Shown here: piece after piece, positions 35,711 through 47,892 of the stretch
How the letters are laid out: each line of letters begins with the position of its first letter
Numbering within the stretch: the stretch's first letter is position 1
DNA from: Imbricaverruca yamaguchii
Lineage: Eukaryota; Arthropoda; Thecostraca; Neoverrucidae
Assembly: GCA_034440575.1 (NCBI GenBank)
Contig: JAOTOL010001568.1
Span: 1,748,001-1,812,000 of the forward strand
Direction: 5' to 3'
Length of the DNA: 64,000 nt
Notes under the pieces: generated by a model
Told to the model about the DNA's origin: nothing
The model's input: only the letters and a program-made list of their open reading frames with translations
Database searches by the model: none
Program-made: the position numbers and the translations under genes

Positions 35711-38700
35711 GAATATATAGAGTTGCGTACTAAATAGTTTCTATAATAGTGGCTAGGGCCTTGCCAAATATATTTCGGAGTGTCATGGGAAGTACGTGAA
35801 TAATGGTCTTTCAAATTAAATGGGCTCAGTTTGAGGAACATTTTTTGGTTCTAACTTGCGAAATCTACCGGATGTTATTGAATACTGCGAACATCATGAC
35901 TTGGAGAAACAGAAGAAGCCAGGATTGACCCAACCAGTTAAGCCTTTTCGATTTTTTTATATAACACTACACAATGTATTCCAGCTGTTTCTCCCAAATA
36001 TTTCATTTTTGTTGGAAAATGTATTATCCCACATCAGTTTGTGTAACACATAATGATATAGGGGGTACTCCCACCAACGAAATAAAATCACTCATGCATT
36101 TAGCGAAGGTCCCTTTACCCATTTAAAACCATACTATTTTCCTAGAGGCTCATTTGATACCAAAATGACGACGATTATACCCAAATTACAAGTAAGCGAA
36201 GACATGTTGTGTCATCTTTAGCAGCATGGTGCACAGAAGAGGTCATGCAATTCGTAGATTTTACGAGTTGACTTTTCGAGGAAGCGTAGAAAACCACTGT
36301 TTATCTTTTACTTATGCTTGTAGTGGAATACTGGCATTGCGTTCATGTAGTACTCTCTCCGGACCAGGCTGAGGCAATCTCGAGAGTCCCGCCCCACCTC
36401 CTCAGGTTTTCCCGGGATAGCTGCCGAATGAGGTGACACAGAGACACGAAACTGTAGTACGTTCATACATATCTGATTTTGCATATCTTGAAACAAATTT
36501 GAGGACAAGATCGTCGGCCCTTGACTCCAAACTGGACAAGCACATAAATGTTCCCAAACATTCAAAGAGCCACCATTCGGAGTAATTACCACATATCAAC
36601 GCCAAGCTCAGACCATGCTATTCTTTCATCAAGGCGTGCAACCCTTTGTAATTAGGGGCGCTTGGAATCGTTTGGAGGGGCGCCATTTCCTCGGATGGGA
36701 TCCACTGTTAAAATCCGTAGGGGGTGGGGGCCTTAGACTGACAATTTGCTGAGCTGAGGAAGGTGAATGCGTACACCGGTACATACAAAAGGGACATTTA
36801 TTCCTCTCAATAACCGCCCTTCGTCTAAAGAGGGCACCTATTCCCCTGGTAGGGGTATCTTTAGCTTGAACAATAATATGCTGAACGATTGGGGGACGCG
36901 GTGCATTGCAGTCCATCGTGGGTGTTTTTCCCGGGTCAGAGTCGTTACACTTCTTTAGATTGGGGGGGGGGGGGCACATGCCCAAGTGTCCCTCCCTCTA
37001 TTTAGAACCTCTGGTGCTGAGTAGCCCCATGACAATGGGCAGCGTCATTCCGATCGCTCCAATAGCCTGAGCACAGGACGATTTTGCAGTGGGCATGTTG
37101 GCGCCAAACCTTTGCTTGCTCTTAATTCTAGACACCATGATTTTGCTGACAAACACGTTGGGCTTGGTAATCTGACTTTTCGAGACTCACAAACATTGCT
37201 AAATACGATGTGTTCTTATAGCAGCACACCAAACTATGGAGGATGCAATATTATCCATAGAAGTCTGTTCAAACCAGACGTTTACCTTTTCTGTGCGTTT
37301 CACGTGCGCCTGAACGAAACAAAAATCAGTCAGCTGAGCTTCCTTTGCTTAAACGCGAAATTCCTGAAGGTGGTGCCTTTGTTTAAAGACTTCGCCTGGC
37401 AATGATACACCTACTATGAAACGAATACAAACATCAGCAGAACCCTCTAATTCCATTTGGAATTATCTGAAGAACCCACGTAGAATGCCCCAAAACCAGC
37501 ATGTCTAAAGAAAATACCAATATTTACGTGCGCAATAAAGTGTCACAATAAGTCGGAAAACCAAACGAAAATTACAACAACCGAGACAAACAACTGGAAA
37601 ATTAAATCCCTCGGGTTACTTTTTGCTTTGATCATCATTAGCAAGACAAATTTTCGCACATAATTATTGTCGATCCGACACACTATAGACGTCACAAATT
37701 TCCCTTGTTGTCACTCCACCTTACGAGGTTTATATCCAAGGATCCTGGCTCGTTGCAACTTTCTTAATAAGATAGCTAAAGAAATTACCTCGACAGATCA
37801 TATATATTCACGTTTCATCTCTTTTTTGTATGCCTATACAAGTTGCACGACTTACGATTGCTAAGTTATCCACTTGTTCTTGCACCTTGTGCGATACCGC
37901 GAGCAATTTCAGAAAGCATGCCCGAAAGTCGGCACATGCATTGGGGTTGTGCTGGGGCTCATCCAGTTGCCGACATCCATTGTGCGCAACAGGAAGCATG
38001 CCATGGGGACAGCTGTTCGCCTTTACCCATGACCGTTATGCACACGTTTTATCATGCATAGTGTACGTTGTCACTACCTAGAACGAGGATCTGAAACCAA
38101 GCAGATGATGTAACAATTTAAGCCATGGAACGTTCACAGGTTCCCTAAAAACCGACGAAACTTCGATACACATAATGTGTTAAAGTCGATTCCTCAGCAC
38201 TCTTGTATAAAACTGCTACGGGACCACGAGCCTTTTTATTTAGAACCCGTAGGCTACGGCAGCAAATAGACTACCTTTGTCGTCACTTCTACATTTTGTT
38301 GGATCGACGTGCAATTTTGTATGCATGCTTACGTTATCAAGGGCAATTGAAGCAAGATGCATCCAGAAGGATTTTTTTTCACTGTTAGGGGTACACCCTT
38401 GTGCACAAAGGACGGGACCTAAAGTTGTGCAATGCTCAGTCATTGCTACTGCCGTCAAGTATTCATAATTTGTAATGATTTCTGTAGATTCTCATGTCGT
38501 TAATTCCCAAGTTCAATGTGAAGTGCAATAAATCCGAGAAAAAATGAGGCCATATGCGAAGACTGAGTTTCCTACATCTTTGGTGTAGTCTCAGTCCGAC
38601 TACATTTACCTCCGCCCCACCAACACTTCGTTCTCTCAACGTGGGGCCATGTGAGGAGGGTTTTATCAACCAAATTGGGAACCACACTGCATCCATGTGT

Positions 38701-39394
38701 TGGACCACACTAAAAGTTGTTTTTCTTCTAACTTCTCCATCCATGATTTTGGTTGTAGGTTGCAATGAAAATGGGGCGGTTTGGCCCGTCAGTTGGTTAG
38801 CTGTATCCTCCAGTGAACTGGACCCACCCAAATGTTGGCGTCAGGTTTCCACTGTCAGGTTTTGTCAAAAACCGCATTTTCCCGAAATTGATCAGACCCC
38901 ATCCAGTAATGGCAGATGGAGCATTGTGATGCTGTGATGTGATGCTTATGAGCATTGAGAGAACTTCATTCACAATGGCTACGCCATTGTGAATGAAGTT
39001 CTCTCGGAAAATGACACAAGGAAGTACGGGCCGAGAAGAGAAGCATGTGGTGGGTGGGTCCATCGGTATTTTCAGGCTATTTTCAATTAGAAAATGCAGT
39101 TATGATCTTAGCATAATATTAACGATATCGTAGGCCTTAGCTCCTCTACCTTGGCATAAATATTATGGCAACTGCGGGGGATATCACCCCACAAATTCCA
39201 CAATAGAAGACTAGAAACTTGACAATTTTCGCCCAAACGCGAACTGAACACAATGACTATTCAGTAGGATACTGTGCCTCGCAATCATTTGTCTCCCCAC
39301 AACTTTTTGTCTCAAATGTTTTTGAAATGTTCAAATGTATGTTTTTCGATGATAGTGGTCCTACGCTAAGGAAGCCTCCATCAGTGGCACTAGG
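35711..39394. other. No recognisable gene; one long perfect hairpin
   Basis: No coding motif is recognised, although several 60-127-codon frames overlap on both strands. Near 36388-36420 the text CCTCAGGTTTTCCCGGGATAG weakly resembles the left end of TTAA family 1 and may be a fragment. A poly-G run lies at 36962-36974. A perfect 23-bp hairpin lies at 38957-39005. Confidence 0.45.
38957..39005. repeat. Perfect 23-bp inverted repeat, 3-nt loop
   Basis: The left arm, 38957-38979, begins GAGAGAACTTCATTCACAAT. The right arm, 38983-39005, is its exact reverse complement. The loop is TAC. Confidence 0.95.
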
Positions 39395-40215
39395 TTAACC
39401 CGTCCTGTCTCGGGGTGGGGGATCTTCAACGGCCTTCACCTCAGGTTTTTCGCGGATAGTTAACGAACGGCGCGTGGCAGCGCGCCAAAATTTTGGATAC
39501 CTTTTTCCACATCAATTTGGCATGTAATGTAGAGATTTGTAAGTCAGGTCATCTAGGGTCAACGAGTTAGTCAGGGTCAAGTGAGGTCACCTAAAAAAGT
39601 ACAATCAGTCGTCACGCTTTAACGGATACAGATATTTTGTTCAAACTTTCAGCAGTTTCCTATTTTTATGGGTGCAACAAAACGTACGGGAGGAATTTTT
39701 CATTTTCCGTTTTTGACTACACATACATTTTCCATATTTTCCTCTTGCACTTCAAATATAATATTCTGGCTAAAGTAAGCATCTTTTATTGAAGCAAGTT
39801 GACTTCCAACAACGTTTCTCGGTCTGCTCTACCCGCTATAAAAAGGAAAATTAAAGAAAACTTGAAAACTCAAAATTATTAAATAAAAAATACAATTGGG
39901 GAGGGGGGGGGGAGGAATTGTTATGGCGCTGGTAAATTTCGCTGTCCTTTTCTGATTCCAAATAATTATTTTCTTTTCTCGAATATACACAGCCAAAAAC
40001 ATGTAAGTCGTGAAAAGTCGTGAATATCTATCCCCCCTAGTTACGTCACTTTTAGGGGGAATTGTTTTGTGGGGTGGATCCGGACTCTACTCGTCGAGCG
40101 CTTTCCGATGACACCTCTTTAGTTTTCGTGTGACGCCTAGCTTAGATTTTAGAGGGGGTTACTATCCCCCCGAGACGGCGTGTGAGGATCTGACCGTAAA
40201 GACGGCGCGGGTTAA
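39395..40215. mobile_element. TTAA family 1, copy D (~820 bp)
   Basis: It starts TTAACCCGTCCTGTCTCGGG and ends GACGGCGCGGGTTAA. It has intact TTAA at both ends (39395-39398, 40212-40215) and the shared internal blocks. This copy shows clearly that the left GTCTCGGG is mirrored near the right end by CCCCCGAGACGG. Confidence 0.88.
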
Positions 40216-40329
40216 TTAGGCCTCACACAGGCGATTATCACCGACACCTCAAACCGCGCAGACGCATCAATTATCCCATACCACATACACACTGCTCTTG
40301 GATGTCAGAGGGAGTTCTCGTTACCGACC

Positions 40330-40660
40330 GCCAGGCGATAGTCCTCGGTATTGACGGTAAACATGCATGGTGAACATGAGACGATACACACAATGTCCTC
40401 GGTTTTGCCGATGTCCTCGGTATTCCAAATCACATTGGAGACCGACGATTGGAAGTTTTCTCCAAAATCTACCCTCTATCTTACTCGGCAGATCTTGCTC
40501 TATGACAGATCAAAAATTGATGCTTCTCTAGTGAAAACTAATGGGTGTCCTCGATAGTGACGGCCAGGCCATAGTCCTCGGTAGTCACGGCAAACACGTA
40601 TGTGTGTGTGTGTGTGTGTCTGTGTGTGTGTAAGTGTGTGTGTGCGCGTGTGTGTGTCTG
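40330..40660. repeat. CCTCGGT repeat element plus short GT tract
   Basis: GTCCTCGGT occurs at about 40347, 40394, 40413 and 40575, between related GACGGTAAACATGC / CACGGCAAACACG flanks. It runs directly into a GT/GTCT microsatellite at 40598-40660. It is related to 22544-22760. Confidence 0.55.
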
Positions 40661-40680
40661 CGCCAGTACCGGCCACCCAC

Positions 40681-40925
40681 CTGCACGGGCTCGTCAGGCC
40701 GGATGTCGTCGCCGTGCTCGATGTGGTCCGGCTGGGCGGGCGTGTCCCGGCCAGAGCCCAGGAGCGAACTCAGCAGGCGTCGCCAGCCGCCACGACCGTC
40801 CCTGTCTCCGCCCCTGTCCGGACCTCCGCCGCCGCCGCCGCCGCCGCCGCTGCAGTAGCGCGCGTACAGACGGCGGCAGACGAGTGCGCCGACACCCAAC
40901 AGCAGCAGCACGCCCGACGTCCGCA
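40681..40925 (-). CDS. Candidate internal coding exon, membrane-anchored protein (unassigned)
   Basis: A minus-strand GC-rich frame is bounded by a plausible acceptor (TCGTTTTGTGTCCTCAG, exon from 40925) and a plausible donor (CAG followed by GTGGGT, exon end at 40681). The 245 bp equal a split first codon plus 81 codons ending in frame. The protein begins RTSGVLLLLGVGALVCRRLY, a short hydrophobic segment followed by basic residues as in a single-pass anchor. A poly-Gly run encoded by (GGC)n comes next, then an acidic tail (EHGDDIRPDEPVQ). No family is recognised and no neighbouring exon is identified. The 20-bp minisatellite lies in the presumed intron just upstream. It could instead be a chance open frame in a CpG-rich patch. 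Confidence 0.35.
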
Positions 40926-40939
40926 CTGAGGACACAAAA

Positions 40940-41125
40940 CGACACTATACAACTGACGAACATGGTGTACAACTGACAAACATGGTGGACAACCGACAAA
41001 CATGGTGTACAATTGACAAACATGGTGTACAACCGACAAACATGGTGTACAACTGACAAACACGATATACAACTGACAAACATGGTGCACACCTGACACA
41101 TGGGGTGCAACTGACATACATGGGC
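40940..41125. repeat. 20-bp minisatellite, about 9 copies
   Basis: CATGGTG recurs every 20 bp (for example 40981, 41001, 41021, 41041). The unit is about ACAAACATGGTGTACAACTG. Divergence increases toward the right end. Confidence 0.95.
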
Positions 41126-41989
41126 GGATAGTGGTACGTGATCATGCATGATCTGCTCAATTTATGTTTATACATTCGCATAAATTACCGCATTAACGCG
41201 CAAAGTATAATTTAAATGGAGCTCACTTTTCTCCCTGCTGTTCGTGTATAGACTGCACTATTCCACTAGAAATATACACTTCGAAGCACATTACACTGTC
41301 ATTATGATGCATGTATTCATAATGTTCGAAGTAGCAAACAGCTACAACCAATATTACCTTCGCCGACACATCTTAACCCTCGCAGTATGGGGAAGCCCAA
41401 TTTGAACATCACCCCAGACTAACTTCTGTTCTAAGCAAGATAGAGGCGCCGTAAACGGCATGATGTAGCTACATATGAGGACGTTTATAGCTGCTTGAAA
41501 CATGTCACCTATGCCTCATGGTTGACCTTCCAAGTCGGGCCAACCAAGTCAATGTTGGGGAACAGTTGTTCATCCGTCTTCGCCGTGGTTTTAGAACCTT
41601 GGTCGTGAAACAAAATGAGACTTCGTGTTTCAATATTATAAATATCAAATGCGAATACTAAGTGTCATACGTGCAAATCGTACGTGCATACGTCACTGAT
41701 CCCGTGAGGAAAAAATACTTTAAAATGTGTTATAAAATTTTCAAGATGACAATTTTCATAACAGATGGCGGTTAGGAAACGTAATGAGTGCCACAAATAC
41801 CTGTTTCGCGCTCCTTCTTTGAAAAAAAAATCTTGGAAAGAAACAATATTTAGTAAAAGTTCTTCCCAATCTTTCAACAAAAACATTAAACAAATCTAAC
41901 ACCTTGCACTTAGAATTAGGGATCCCTAATTCTTAGTGACACATCAGAAATGATCTCGTGCAAAATTGTCATGATAGTCATGATCTGGG
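41126..41989. other. No recognisable gene; one 22-bp palindrome
   Basis: No coding signal. A perfect palindrome lies at 41912-41933, centred on GGATCC (left half AGAATTAGGGA). Confidence 0.5.
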
Positions 41990-42700
<711 letters not shown>

Positions 42701-42705
42701 TGTTA

Positions 42706-42757
42706 GTTATTTGAGTTTAAGGGCGTTTCGACCAAAGCATGATCATTTAGCGCCCAT
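42706..42757 (-). repeat. Stand-alone SINE/LINE 3'-tail module
   Basis: On the minus strand: GGGCGCTAAATGATCATGCT, a spacer, then CGCCCTTAAACTCAAATAAC. It is nearly identical to the 53-bp insertion at 52696-52748. The target duplication is unclear because the left flank is microsatellite. Confidence 0.65.
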
Positions 42758-42760
42758 AAA

Positions 42761-43044
42761 TTTCAGTTCAGCGGTTAAGTTAGTTATGCAGACTGGTGTT
42801 ACCGGGGTGAGTTACCGGGGTGAGTTACCGGCCTGTTACCGGCCCGAAAACCGATCGCTCTCAGAAAGCGGAACATGTTCCCAGAATAAACTATGTCTGA
42901 GTCATCAGCCAGGACATCACGATGTGTTGAGCGGTGTATTATTTCCATAAAACAACCTTCGTTCTATTGAGAACTGCTTGCACGAGAAAGATACATGGCG
43001 TACGGTCAGGTTTCCTAAACAGCGGATACGCCGTCTTTCGTCGG
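42761..43044. other. No recognisable gene
   Basis: Three GTTACCGGGGTGA-like short direct repeats lie at about 42797-42845. Otherwise nothing is seen. Confidence 0.5.
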
Positions 43045-43290
43045 CCTGTCTGTCTCTCGTCTGTCTGTGTGTGTGTGCCTGAGTGTATATGTGTCTGTCT
43101 GTCTGTCTGTCTGTCCGTATGTGTGTGTCTGAGTGTAACTGTGTCTGACTGTGTCCGTGTCTGAGGGTGGCTGTGTCCGTCTGTGTCCGAGTGTGGCTTC
43201 TGAGTGGGGTTGTGTCTGTCTGTGTCTGGGTGTGGTTTTTGAGTGTGTCTGTATCTGTATGTGTGTCTGAGTGTTGCTGCGCCTATCGTG
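43045..43290. repeat. CTGT/GTGT microsatellite
   Basis: GTCTGTCTGTGTGTGTGCCT-type repeats, including GTGTCTGAGTGTGGCT units like those at 41990-42310. Confidence 0.9.
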
Positions 43291-44879
43291 CTTGTGTCTT
43301 GTGCCTGCAGCATGTATTTAGACAAAAATATGTTCAGTGTTGGATAAATCAAACGGGCATCATATCATCGACTTGAAATATATAGCTTTGCAGAATGCGA
43401 TCTTCCTTTAAACTCTCAGAAACGCTCATAGTGTCGGACACACTGACGTCGGTCAATGTGTCCGACACTTTTCCATCACTGTATGTCGGTGCTAACAATG
43501 CAAATCCCTAAACACTCCTATGCAGCTGAAGCCAGTGTGCCGGCCACTAGTTTCAGCCGATGGTATGCGATCATGGGTTGCGTCCGCAAAGCCACGGCTT
43601 CGGCTACTCAGCTCTGGAACGCAGAAAGAACGAAACGAGTGGCAAGCTCGAGAAGTCTTTAGACTTCTCGAACTTTGCTTCTCTTTGAGTTAGATTAGTT
43701 ATAATGTATTAGGAACGTAACGCACCGCATAGTGGCGACAAGTGCACAAGGACACAAATGTCATATTTAATCTCCTTTAACATATTACGTAAGAACGGGG
43801 CAACAACAAAATCCACCATCAAAAACTTCCTTACAGCCTCATGCAAATATTATTTGGCTTTCCGGATGCGAGCGATATTAATGGAAGGAAATTCCAACGC
43901 TCTTCCGAGCCGCCGTGCGAGTTGTCGGTGCAGTTCATTCATCTATGCGTCACGACGTGCAGCTGGAATACTCCGTGAACTTTTTTCAGAACAGTGCAGT
44001 GCACGATACTCCGTGCACTGTTCCACCAGCTGCCGAGTATTGTGGTGTCAGCATGAACATTGGCCTCCTTATGGCGCAGTTGACTGCGGGGGGTCGTCAA
44101 TGGTTCACGCTGGTTGACCTCCTGGTTGGCTGGTGTGCCTCTATATCACTCATTCGACTGCGAAGCCATATGGCGTCGTCAATGGCTCACGCTGGTTGGC
44201 GGCAGGGACCCGGGATCCAGTAGTCAGTGGTATTCAAACTCCATCCGCGATGACACTGACATCAGCCAGAAGTGACGCAGCAGTTCATGGCCAGATGACA
44301 TGACAATGTCATGCTGAAGTTCAGGGATTGAGGATCCAGGGAAAACTGGAGGAATGTTGTGTCCCCTTTCAAACCCAATGTGGAGTCCCTTCGACTGGAA
44401 AAATGCGCCCTTGTCGTTCCCTCCAATACACCCCACTGACCTTCCCGCTCATCGAGATATTATTTTTCCAGCCCTTTAGAGTAGAAAAGGCGCCTTCAGG
44501 ACAAGTGCTCCGCCTGATCAAAATTCCTGGCTCCGCGAGGGGCGGAGCCAGGAAACGTGAGCCAACATTAGCCACATGCCCTTCAACGTCATGGTCATGA
44601 CCATGCGGCTGGGCGCGTCAATGGACCGAAAGGTGGCGCGGTCCGAGACTGGTGGAAGGTTCGGCCAGCCGCGACACTTGTCATACGGAATCAGTGACAA
44701 TGAGCAGCTGCAGTAGCTAAAAGTCGCCAAACAACCAAGGACCGATCGGGTCTTTTGACTGGTATGAAGGCGAGCGCACTATTTATGCACACGGGAGGAT
44801 CCTGCAATTCTGATCGGGAGGGGACTCGTTTGGACTAAGATTTTGGATTAAGACGACTTCAGGGGACACTCGAGTGTTC
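43291..44879. other. No recognisable gene; four short inverted repeats
   Basis: Hairpins lie at 43430-43469 (18-bp arms, one mismatch), 43648-43671 (11-bp arms), 43994-44028 (GAACAGTGCA/TGCACTGTTC) and 44524-44554 (13-bp GC-rich arms). No coding signal was found. Confidence 0.55.
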
Positions 44880-45774
44880 TGGACATGTGCCTGTATCCAG
44901 TCAGAGTTGTCCGACCTTTCCGTTGGGGCACATGTCCTCTGTGCCTCTCCCTTAGATTTGCCCCTGGCCTTGAAGTAAGATGGGTGGTGACTGAGCTAAC
45001 CAGCGCTGCTGGTGCTGCCGGGCTGGTCGCCACGCATTACGGCCCGGTCGGCGCAGCACGGAGGCCACTCTGACCTGGCCCGGAGACCTGCTGACGCCCG
45101 ATGCAGCAGAGACGACCGGCGGACCGCACTGCCGTCCGCACAGAGCTCATGGCGCTGCCCGCCACACACAGCGCGCCTACTGCCGCTCCAGCCGCCGCCG
45201 CCGCCGCCGCAGCCACAGGTGTCGGCCGTGCAGTCACATCCCACCAGGTACGCCACGTCACGGCGCGTCACGGCCGACGGTAACACCGACGGGCACTCCG
45301 CCCGACAGCCGAGTGTGCACACGACTGTGCGCAGAACAGTGTGCAAAATAATATGGCCGGAGCTGTGTCCTGCCGGCAGTCTGTTCACCGGTGACTCTCC
45401 CCACCTGCCGACGGTACGGCTCAGACCGTACTGCCGCGTCACGACTACCGTTTGCGGTGTCTCTCCGCACAGGTGACGCGCTGCCTGGGTCCGTTCACCC
45501 GCTGGCGCTCCCACGGCGTCGCCAGGGTAGCAGAAGCGGCCGGAAGTGGTCTGGTGAGACGGTCTGCTGGGGCCGTCCGGCTGGCGGCTCCAGCAGCTGC
45601 TGAAAACATTCGTGGCCACCGTCCAGGAGATAATTGGCAACATTCAATCGCTGGTTAACGAGCCATGGGGTTTGCCACCGGCAAATCACCCACGCGCCAT
45701 TAGTGTGCGCCAAATGTTCGTCACAGACCGCGCTCTGGACCGGTGTCTTAGCACGCGCCCGAGAGGGCCTCTGA
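44880..45774. other. GC-rich island with open frames on both strands
   Basis: CpG-dense sequence. The minus frame 45643-44996 (215 codons) has a Cys-rich stretch (CTLGCRAECP, VGCDCTADTCGCG). The plus frame 45012-45476 (154 codons) runs opposite. Possible plus-strand exon borders are TCTCTCCGCACAG (before 45472) and CTG followed by GTGAGA (after 45552). High GC content lengthens random frames, so I cannot choose a strand or name a product. The island could be a gene promoter or first-exon region. Confidence 0.35.
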
Positions 45775-46106
45775 AAATAACGCGCACTGGAGGGGGGCGG
45801 ATTCCGCCCCCCCTATGATCTAAGCTCCTATGAAAGCTAGAGCAACTAAATTCGTAGGGTGCATGGGCACGATAGTGATCTCTATTGTGTACAAAGTTCA
45901 TGACCTTAGATCAATATCTTCAAGATCAAATGAGGTCAAAGTAACAAAATGTTCCGGTTTTGCGGGGCTTGGCTTGTCATTATGGATCGCTGCGATTGTG
46001 TCTAAATGCTCCAAAATCGGCATTAATGGTGTTTTGGACATTACCAATGATGCAATACAGATGTCAGATCCGCCATTTGACCTCAGGTCACCTATATAGG
46101 AGCACT
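45775..46106. repeat. Probable small element with GCTCCTAT/ATAGGAGC ends
   Basis: AACGCGCACTGGAGGGGGGC at 45780-45799 resembles the reversed right end of TTAA family 2. It is followed by GCTCCTAT (about 45825) and matched by ATAGGAGC (about 46096), an 8-bp inverted pair around 270 bp. There is no coding frame. Confidence 0.4.
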
Positions 46107-46354
46107 TTATTAGGCCATTACCTGCTCAAGTTACCGGAACCGGGCTGCCTACCCGACTGCTCCGTTGGACGGCTCGGGACAACCGACTTCGGAAAGAAAG
46201 GAGTGAAAACCATGAATAAAGTATGGAAACGCTTAGGCACACAATTACAAACAGTAGATTTCGGGATGTGTAGGGAGTAACACGTAAAGTGACATCAATC
46301 GCATGACAGTCATTTGCATTTATAACATATTCCAGTTCACCAAGTTTGATTCCA

Positions 46355-46730
46355 TTAGCCTGGCATGAACTTGATCTGACTTGACCTCGGCGGCGACCTA
46401 ACATGACCTTTAAATTATATAGCATAACAATATGCATCAAACAAGTCGCTAGTGTTGTCAAGAACACTTTCCTTTTGCAAATAGACGGGAAGCGCGTCAG
46501 CACCGATTTTTGTGGTCTGGCGCTGCGAATTGTTTTTATTTAACCGCCCCTAACTTTAAAACTTGTCGGCAGATTTTCATTTTTCCTGCTTTAAACAATC
46601 CGCCTGCCATTTCTAAGCAGGTACGCAAAAATTTGGCGTATATCGGCCTATACGATATGGAGTTATGTACGAAAAATCGGAAGGGTTGGCGGATTTTGCC
46701 ATCCCCCCCCCCCCCCAGGGCGTGTGTTAA
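46355..46730. mobile_element. TTAA family 2, copy 1 (~375 bp)
   Basis: It starts TTAGCCTGGCATGAACTTGA and ends CAGGGCGTGTGTTAA. Its order of blocks (CAAGTCGCTAGT, GTGGTCTGGCGCTG, GGCGTATATCGGCC) repeats in copy 2. There is no coding capacity. Confidence 0.8.
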
Positions 46731-47092
46731 CCAGTCATGAACTTGACCTGACATGACCTCGGTGACTTGACATGACTTTGAAACAATGTAGCATGACAAT
46801 GCACATGAAACAAGTCGCTAGTTTTACCAAGAACACTTCCTTTTTGCTAATATACGGGAAGCACATCAGCGCCGACATTTGTGGTCTGGCGCTGATAAAA
46901 ATTTATTGAATTTAGGGACCCCTAACTCGAAAAATTTGCCATCGATTTTCATTTTTCTTACTTTAAACAACGCGCCGGTCATTTATTGGCAGGTACACAA
47001 ACAATGGCGTATATCGGCCGGTAAAATCTGGAGTTATCTACGAAAAACCGGAGGGGTGGGCGAATTTCGCCCCCCTCCAGGGCGCGTGTTAA
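46727..47092. mobile_element. TTAA family 2, copy 2 (~366 bp)
   Basis: It starts TTAACCAGTCATGAACTTGA and ends CAGGGCGCGTGTTAA. It shares its left TTAA with the end of copy 1, head-to-tail. The right end holds the GGGCGAATTTCGCCC palindrome. It is unrelated in sequence to TTAA family 1. Confidence 0.8.
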
Positions 47093-47892
47093 GGAATGTA
47101 GGCTGAACATGCCGCCTATCGAATACCTGAGCCCTGTTCGGCAAACATGAATGCAGTACAGTCGGGGTAAGCGGAATTATGACGTCACCCCGAACACAAT
47201 TTTGCGCTTGCAGTCGATAAATGTGACAGGTGTGAGACATTTGTGGTACAATTGTCCCAGACTGTCCATAAAAGCCACCGCGCGTGGAGGGCATGTATTC
47301 TGAAATAAATCAATAAATCAATCAATCGCGGGAGCGGTGTTGAATCGTGCTGGGTGCTGCTGGGAACTGTCGTGCTGGGTCGGTCCACTTTCATCTTTGT
47401 ACGATTTATAATTTTGTGGTTGTGTAACGTAACTCCAGCTTAATCATGATTTAGAACCTTTGGCTATAACTTATGCTGGTGAAGCGGATGAGGGTCAGCT
47501 GCTTCCTGCCTTCGTTCCGATTTTGAATGACGCGTTTGGAAACATGGGTGAACGTTGAGTTTGGGCGATGGGTGAAGATGGGCGGGTGATGGACGGTTAT
47601 ACACAGTTAATATGTACATGTAGTTTTCGACATGGATGTCGGAGATGGCCGCTCGAGGAAGCAAAATAAGAGGAGCTACGGCGGCACCGTGGAACCTGAT
47701 GTCTTCAATTAAGGCATTTAACATTTACTCATAGAAATTAGGTAAATTGCCCTTTTCGGGTAATTTTGAATTCATAAAATTTGTTTTTCAATACAAGTTT
47801 TATATTTGCGGCTAGCATGTGACCACTCATTTCCTCCGCAAATACATACTTTTCAGTTGGCAGGAAAAATAATTCCAAAAAAGACGAATTGA
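47093..47892. other. No recognisable gene
   Basis: No domain or repeat recognised. A short AATCAATAAATCAATCAATC run lies at about 47307-47326. Confidence 0.5.

Noticed and set aside
36388..36430. Sixth copy of TTAA family 1
   Set aside because: Only about 20 bp resemble the left end, and no TTAA ends or internal blocks are found.
38463..38937. Overlapping 122- and 127-codon frames on opposite strands
   Set aside because: No recognised motif on either strand, and mutual shadowing makes chance likely.
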